From: JACZXQ01 sp036986155
GTDB lineage: Bacteria; Gemmatimonadota; Gemmatimonadetes; Longimicrobiales; Gaopeijiaceae
DNA: 10,030 nt
Direction of reading: 5' to 3'
Assembly (NCBI GenBank): GCA_036986155.1
Contig: BTRA01000107.1
Coordinates: 1-10,030 of the forward strand
Shown: piece by piece, positions 5,399 to 10,030 of the stretch
Layout of the letters: each line of letters starts with the position of its first letter
Position numbering within the stretch: the first letter of the stretch is position 1
Notes under the pieces: generated by a model
The model's input: the letters and a program-made list of their open reading frames with translations, nothing else
Databases searched by the model: none
Told to the model about the DNA's origin: nothing
Position numbers and translations under genes: made by a program

Positions 5399-8386
5399 AT
5401 GAGAAGACGTTTGTTTTCACTTTGCCTACTGCTTCTGGCAGGAATGGCTCTCCCGGCGGACGCGCAGCAGCGCGAGATCCGTGGACGAGTCGTTTCCTCC
5501 CCCGAGCAGTTCGAGCTGCCCGGCGCTTTGGTAAGCGTTGTGGGAACTCAGATCGGAGCAGTCTCCGGCCAAAACGGAGTGTTCCTGCTCTCCGCCCCCT
5601 CCGGTGAGGTACGCATCCGCGTCACGATGCTGGGCTACAAGACCGGCGAGGTGGTGGTAAGCCCGCAGCAAGACAATGTCACGATCTCGCTCGAGACCGA
5701 CGTTCTGAACATCGAGGGCGTCGTCGTGACAGGCCGCGCCACCCAGATAGCACGGCGCAACCTTGCAGTCGCGATCGCCACAGTCACGGTCGACGAGATG
5801 ACCCGCGCGCCGTCGGAGACGCTCGAGAAGGCGATTCAGGGCAAAGTCCCAGGCGCCCTGATTGAGACCAACTCGGGTGCACCGGGGGGTGGCATGCAGG
5901 TGCGGCTACGCGGTACATCTACGATCAACGCCGGTTCGCAGCCGCTCTACGTCGTGGACGGCGTCATTGCGTCGAACGTCGCGATTCCGTCGAATCAAAA
6001 CGCGATCAGCCTGGCGAGCGGTGGGTCGAACCCGTCGCTGACCCAGGACGCGCAGGTGAACCGGATCTCCGATCTCAACCCCAACGACATCGAGAAGATC
6101 GAGATTCTCAAGGGCGCCGCGGCGTCCGCCATCTACGGGTCGGCGGCGGCCAATGGCGTGATCATCATCACGACCAAGCAGGGCCGCCCGGGCAAAACTC
6201 GGTTCGAGCTGACCCAGCGCGCAGGCTTCTTCTCCATCTCCAACAAGCTGGGGAGCCGCTCGTTTGAAAGCGTCGAGGAGGCCGTTAGCGCCTTCGGTGA
6301 AGGCGCGCGTGCCGTGTTTACGCCGGGAGTGGCGTTCGACCAGGAGGAGTTGCTCGCCGGACGGAACGACCTCTCGACCGAGACGATCTTCAGTCTCAGC
6401 GGCGGCACCGACCGCACCCGCTTCTTTGTGTCGGGGCTGTGGAAGAACGACGAGGGGATCATCGCCAACACGGGCTTCGAGAAGCAGTCCGTGCGAGTGA
6501 ACCTGCAGCAGCGGATCGGCGACCGGGCCACGCTGACGTTCAACACGAACCTCATGCATACTCTTGCGGAGCGCGGCCTCACGAACAACGACAACGCCGG
6601 CGTCAGCTATTACATGGTGTTCCCATTCACGCCCAACTTCGTGAACCTTAGCCAGCGAGCCGACGGGACGTTCCCCACGAACCCGTTCGAGCGGAGCAAC
6701 CCACTCCAGACGGCCGCCCTCCTCAAGAACCAGGAGGACGTGTGGCGGATGATCGGGTCGACTGACCTCAACATCGACGTGTTGAAAAGCAGGACCCAGT
6801 CGCTCCAGTTCCGTCTAACGGCAGGCCTCGATTTCTTCTCACAGGAGAACGAGATCTTTTCGCCGCCCGAGCTTCAGTTCGAGCCGAACGACGGACTCGT
6901 AGGCACCTCGCTGCTCAGCCGCAGCGACAACCTGAACATCAACATCAACGCGAATCTGGTCCATAGCTACACTCCGACTTCGGGTTCGTACACGGCGATC
7001 ACGTCCGGCGGGATGCAGTACGAGGACTCGGACCTCAACGTCTCCCGAATCACCAGCCAGAATCTCATCGCCGGACAACCCAATGTGAACGCCGGCACGG
7101 TGATAGGAGTGAATGAGTTCCGCCAACGTGTACGGAACGTCGGCTTCTACATACAGGAGGAACTCCTGATGCTCGACGAGCGGCTCATGCTCTCCGGCGG
7201 AATCCGGACGGACAGGAGCAGCACGGTCGGCAACTCGAGTGACTTCTTCTACTATCCCAAGGCCTCCGTGTCGTATCGCTTCCCGGACGTCGGGTCTGGA
7301 ATCGACGAGTTGAAACTCCGTGCGGCTTGGGGCCAGGCGGGGAACCAGCCGCTCTTCGGCCAGAAGTTCACCGCACTCACCGGGACCAACAACATCGAGG
7401 GGATCCCGACCATCATCGTGCAGGGTACCGCAGGTGATCCTGGTCTGAAGCCGGAGCGCCAGGAAGAGATCGAGGCCGGTATCGACGTCTCCCTCTTCGA
7501 TGGTAAGGCGAGTTTGGAGGTCACCGGCTTCCAGAAGAACATCACCGAGCTGCTGCTCCAGCGGACGCTGGCGCCCTCATCGGGCTTCACCACGCAGATC
7601 TTCAACGGTGGCGAGCTCCGTGTGAGGGGTCTCGAAGTCGCGGTGGGAGCGACACCGATCAACACGGGAAGGCTGTCCTGGGTGTCGAGGGCTACGCTGT
7701 ATTTCGATCGCAGCGAAATCTTGAGCCTTCCAGTCCCGTCGTTCCGCACGGGAGGTTTCGGAACCTCGCTCGGGTCGTTCCAGATCGAGGAAGGCGCGTC
7801 TGCCACGCAGATCGTGACCAACCTCGGTTTGAACCCCGACGGGAGCCAGATCGTCGGCAGGGTCGGCAACGCCAACCCAGATTTCAAGGTCTCCTGGGGT
7901 AACGACGTTCAGTTCGGCAACTTCACGCTGTACGGGCTGTGGGATTGGCAGCAGGGTGGTACGATCATCAACCTGACCAAGCTGCTGTTCGACTTCGGCC
8001 AGAACTATGTCGATCACGAAAAGGTCGTAGACGCGTTCGACGTAGGGGACGGAACGATGATCTCCGGTACGATGGGAGAGCAACGACTCGGTCGCTGGTT
8101 CAACGGCGACAGCCGCGGCTACATGGACGATGCGACGTACCTCAAGCTCCGCGAATTGTCCGTGTCGTATAAGTTCCCGCCAAGCGTGATCACGAGCCTC
8201 TTGGGCAACGCTGTCGACGGCCTTACGGCTACGCTGAGCGGGCGGAATCTGCTCACGTTCACGGGCTACGACGGGCTCGATCCCGAGGTGAGCAACTTCG
8301 GCAACCAGGCGATCGCGCGTAACGTCGACGTTGCGCCGTTCCCACCGAGCCGGAGCTTCTGGTTCTCGCTCAACGTGAGTTTCTGA
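5399..8386 (+). CDS. SusC/RagA-family TonB-dependent outer-membrane receptor
   Basis: A 995-residue outer-membrane beta-barrel that imports a bound nutrient using TonB energy, with the SusD lipoprotein as its lid. Residues 1-22 are a signal peptide (MRRRLF, a leucine-rich core, cleavage after PADA). Residues 26-100 are a carboxypeptidase-regulatory-like beta-sandwich domain, the usual N-terminal extension of SusC proteins. EGVVVTG at 106-112 resembles a TonB box. The plug spans about 115-262 and has the SusC hallmarks PLYVVDGV (182-189), NDIEKIEILKGAAASAIYGS (229-248) and AANGVIIITTK (250-260). The remainder is barrel, ending in FWFSLNVSF with a terminal phenylalanine as recognised by the BAM assembly machinery. 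Length is normal for the family. susD follows after 56 bp. No sugar-degrading enzyme or regulator is nearby, so the substrate (glycan, peptide or other) cannot be named. Confidence 0.95.
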   Translation: MRRRLFSLCLLLLAGMALPADAQQREIRGRVVSSPEQFELPGALVSVVGTQIGAVSGQNGVFLLSAPSGEVRIRVTMLGYKTGEVVVSPQQDNVTISLETDVLNIEGVVVTGRATQIARRNLAVAIATVTVDEMTRAPSETLEKAIQGKVPGALIETNSGAPGGGMQVRLRGTSTINAGSQPLYVVDGVIASNVAIPSNQNAISLASGGSNPSLTQDAQVNRISDLNPNDIEKIEILKGAAASAIYGSAAANGVIIITTKQGRPGKTRFELTQRAGFFSISNKLGSRSFESVEEAVSAFGEGARAVFTPGVAFDQEELLAGRNDLSTETIFSLSGGTDRTRFFVSGLWKNDEGIIANTGFEKQSVRVNLQQRIGDRATLTFNTNLMHTLAERGLTNNDNAGVSYYMVFPFTPNFVNLSQRADGTFPTNPFERSNPLQTAALLKNQEDVWRMIGSTDLNIDVLKSRTQSLQFRLTAGLDFFSQENEIFSPPELQFEPNDGLVGTSLLSRSDNLNININANLVHSYTPTSGSYTAITSGGMQYEDSDLNVSRITSQNLIAGQPNVNAGTVIGVNEFRQRVRNVGFYIQEELLMLDERLMLSGGIRTDRSSTVGNSSDFFYYPKASVSYRFPDVGSGIDELKLRAAWGQAGNQPLFGQKFTALTGTNNIEGIPTIIVQGTAGDPGLKPERQEEIEAGIDVSLFDGKASLEVTGFQKNITELLLQRTLAPSSGFTTQIFNGGELRVRGLEVAVGATPINTGRLSWVSRATLYFDRSEILSLPVPSFRTGGFGTSLGSFQIEEGASATQIVTNLGLNPDGSQIVGRVGNANPDFKVSWGNDVQFGNFTLYGLWDWQQGGTIINLTKLLFDFGQNYVDHEKVVDAFDVGDGTMISGTMGEQRLGRWFNGDSRGYMDDATYLKLRELSVSYKFPPSVITSLLGNAVDGLTATLSGRNLLTFTGYDGLDPEVSNFGNQAIARNVDVAPFPPSRSFWFSLNVSF

Positions 8387-8428
8387 TCATGACTGCTATG
8401 CGACTGAATCGTTTTTCGATTCTCAGCG

Positions 8429-8433
8429 AAGGA
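8429..8433 (+). promoter_or_regulatory. Ribosome binding site choosing the susD start
   Basis: AAGGA lies nine bases before ATG 8443. The earlier in-frame ATG at 8389, two bases after the susC stop, would put 18 residues before the lipoprotein signal peptide and is less likely. Confidence 0.6.
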
Positions 8434-8442
8434 TATACCAAA

Positions 8443-9789
8443 ATGCGTAAACTACCTTTGCTGTCGGTGCTGGTCGGAGCTTTCGTGCTGGCTGGATGCA
8501 GCGACGATCTCCTGATCCCCGACTTCAACAATCCGAGCCTGGAAGAGCTCACCACCAGCCCGACCCGCGTGCTGGTGAACACTGCGGCCCAAGGCCTGCT
8601 GGTGGGAACCCGCCGGCAGATGGGCACCCGCAACGGATACGTTTCGTTGCTGGGCATCCTGGGCCGAGAATCCTACAACTTCGACGGATCGGATCCTCGG
8701 TTCATCACCGAGATGCTGGGCGGTGCTTTGGATCCGGGTAGCCCGGCGTTCGGCGCCAACCTGTGGACGCTCCGGTACAGAAACATCCGGAACGCCAACA
8801 TCCTGCTCAACTCTCTTGCAGAGGTGCAGGGCTTCTCCAATGCGGAGCTCGAAGCGATTCGTGGCTTCGCCAAGACCATTCAGGCGCTCGACCTCCTGAT
8901 GGTCATCAACACGCGCGACACGAACGGCGCGGTGATCGACACCGATCGCCCGCTCGATGCGGATCCGGCTCCGATCGTCGGTAAGGATCAGGTGTTCACT
9001 GCGATCGTTGGGTTGCTCGACGAGGCTCAGGGGCACCTCCAGGCCGGTGGCGGGAGCTTCCCGTTCGCACTCTCCTCCGGCTTCGCCGGATTCGACACAC
9101 CTGCGACGTTCATGATGTTCAACCGTGCCCTCAAGGCACGGGTAGATGTGTACATGGGCAACTTCAGCGGTGCTTTGGTGTCGCTGGGCGCGTCCTTCCT
9201 CGACACGGGCGCCGACCTAAACTTGGGTGTATATCACACCTTCGGCACCGGTACAGGAGATACCAGAAACAACCTGTTCGATCCCAGTCAGACACCTGAC
9301 ATCCTTGCGCACCCGTCTGCCGCAGCCGCGGCTGAGCTCAAGGGGAACGGCGACGTCGACGACCGGATCGCTGCTAAGATCCGCGACATACCGCCCCAGA
9401 CTCAGTTGAGCGTGACGTCCGGCAAGGCGTTCAGCATTTACGAGAGCACGGGTGCCACCATCCCGTTCATCCGCAACGAGGAGCTCATCCTACTTCGGGC
9501 TGAAGCGAACGTCGGGCTCGGCAACGTCACCGACGCCGCGGACGACATCAACTTCATCCGTACGACTTCGGGCGGCTTGGCGGCCCGGACCGACCTCACG
9601 TCAGCGAACATCCTCGACGAACTCCTGAACCAGAAGTGGTTGTCACTACTGTTCGAGGGAGGGCATCGGTGGATCGACATGAGGCGGTATGGAAAGCTCA
9701 GCGAGCTTCCGCTTGCGGTTCCGTCACATCGGGTGAACGAAAAATTCCCTATTCCGGAGGCTGAGCAGCTGGCCCGGCAGGGCGGCTGA
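8443..9789 (+). CDS. SusD/RagB-family outer-membrane lipoprotein
   Basis: A 448-residue surface lipoprotein that captures substrate and caps the SusC channel encoded just upstream. Residues 1-18 are a lipoprotein signal (MRKLPLLSVLVGAFVLAG) ending in the lipobox LAGC, with C19 as the lipidated residue. The mature chain starts SDDLLIPDFNNPSLEEL, typical of the family. Helical, TPR-like stretches follow, including FNRALKARVDVYMGNFSGAL in the middle and PFIRNEELILLRAEAN near the C-terminal third. The end has the SusD signature FEGGHRWIDMRRYGKL followed by FPIPEAEQLARQGG. It is shorter than many Bacteroidetes SusD proteins (about 500-600 residues) but complete. It is probably co-transcribed with susC and ends at a strong hairpin. 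Substrate is unknown. Confidence 0.93.
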   Translation: MRKLPLLSVLVGAFVLAGCSDDLLIPDFNNPSLEELTTSPTRVLVNTAAQGLLVGTRRQMGTRNGYVSLLGILGRESYNFDGSDPRFITEMLGGALDPGSPAFGANLWTLRYRNIRNANILLNSLAEVQGFSNAELEAIRGFAKTIQALDLLMVINTRDTNGAVIDTDRPLDADPAPIVGKDQVFTAIVGLLDEAQGHLQAGGGSFPFALSSGFAGFDTPATFMMFNRALKARVDVYMGNFSGALVSLGASFLDTGADLNLGVYHTFGTGTGDTRNNLFDPSQTPDILAHPSAAAAAELKGNGDVDDRIAAKIRDIPPQTQLSVTSGKAFSIYESTGATIPFIRNEELILLRAEANVGLGNVTDAADDINFIRTTSGGLAARTDLTSANILDELLNQKWLSLLFEGGHRWIDMRRYGKLSELPLAVPSHRVNEKFPIPEAEQLARQGG

Positions 9790-9807
9790 TTCTCTCCGCG
9801 CGTTGTT

Positions 9808-9842
9808 CTGCACCCCCGGGGGGGCTTCCCCCGGGGGTGCAG
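9808..9842. terminator. Strong GC hairpin between convergent susD and peptidase genes
   Basis: A perfect 15-bp inverted repeat (CTGCACCCCCGGGGG at 9808-9822 and its complement at 9828-9842) with the 5-base loop GGCTT. It begins 18 bases after the susD stop and 16 bases after the stop of the opposite-strand peptidase gene. No T-run follows on either strand, so it is not a textbook rho-independent terminator. Its position and stability suggest a two-way terminator or a transcript-end stabiliser. Confidence 0.7.
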
Positions 9843-9858
9843 GACGGCGAGCAGGACC

Positions 9859-10030
9859 CTATCGCGGCAACCGCTCCGGTAGATCGGCGATCACGTAGGC
9901 AATCACGGCCATGGCGGCCACGCTGAGTCCCACCTCACGTGGTTCGAGCTTGTCGATGGTGTCCGCATCGTTATGGTGATACCAGACATAGCGCTCGCCG
10001 TCGACCCTTAGTCCCATTCCCGGCACTCCC
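9859..10030 (-). CDS. M28-family metallopeptidase, C-terminal end only (5' part beyond window)
   Basis: Only the last 56 codons are visible, ending at TAG 9861-9859. They read GVPGMGLRVDGERYVWYHHN, then DADTIDKLEP, then VAAMAVIAYVIADLPERLPR. The YHH-DADTIDKL segment matches the C-terminal zinc-ligand region of M28 peptidases (HHT-x-ADT-x-D in many members), and the AAMAVIAYVIADLPE tail is the usual closing helix. M28 enzymes are zinc-dependent amino- or carboxypeptidases, often secreted. Start, signal peptide and the other metal ligands lie outside the window. The gene converges on susD with the hairpin between them, so it is a separate transcription unit. A role in supplying peptides for the SusCD pair is possible but unsupported. 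Confidence 0.8.
   Translation of the reverse strand, partial: GVPGMGLRVDGERYVWYHHNDADTIDKLEPREVGLSVAAMAVIAYVIADLPERLPR

Noticed and set aside
1..10030. CRISPR arrays, tRNA or rRNA genes, insertion sequences
   Set aside because: No regularly spaced repeats, RNA-gene-like folds or transposase motifs were seen on either strand.

Overview
The window looks like chromosomal DNA from a GC-rich, Gram-negative bacterium with an outer membrane. Its gene types together fit Gemmatimonadota best: a PadR regulator coupled to an ADOP-type permease, a SusC/SusD pair in GC-rich DNA, and a secreted-type M28 peptidase. Acidobacteriota or a related group is possible. This assignment is an inference from gene types and composition; no marker gene is present.

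Left part (1-1864, minus strand): a PadR-family repressor gene is followed, with a 4-base ATGA overlap, by a large FtsX/MacB-type ADOP permease that runs off the left edge. A candidate promoter with two direct TGTAGAC repeats lies upstream of padR.

Centre (2025-4949, plus strand): this two-gene unit is the most unusual part of the window. The first gene encodes a 657-residue protein with an N-terminal Rieske [2Fe-2S] domain fused to a complete thiamine-diphosphate enzyme of the pyruvate oxidase/PoxB type. The second, 39 bp downstream, encodes a carbamate kinase (ArcC family) with no arginine deiminase or carbamoyltransferase genes in view. The pairing suggests a keto-acid decarboxylating or oxidising enzyme wired to an iron-sulfur electron carrier, next to an enzyme that handles an acyl or carbamoyl phosphate. 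The substrate is unknown.

Gap (4950-5398): about 450 bp with no convincing gene, only small inverted repeats.

Right part (5399-9789, plus strand): a SusC/RagA-type TonB-dependent outer-membrane receptor and its SusD/RagB lipoprotein partner form a nutrient-uptake pair. They end at a strong GC hairpin (9808-9842). Beyond it, on the minus strand, is the C-terminal end of an M28-family metallopeptidase, truncated by the right edge. The hairpin lies between these two convergent units.
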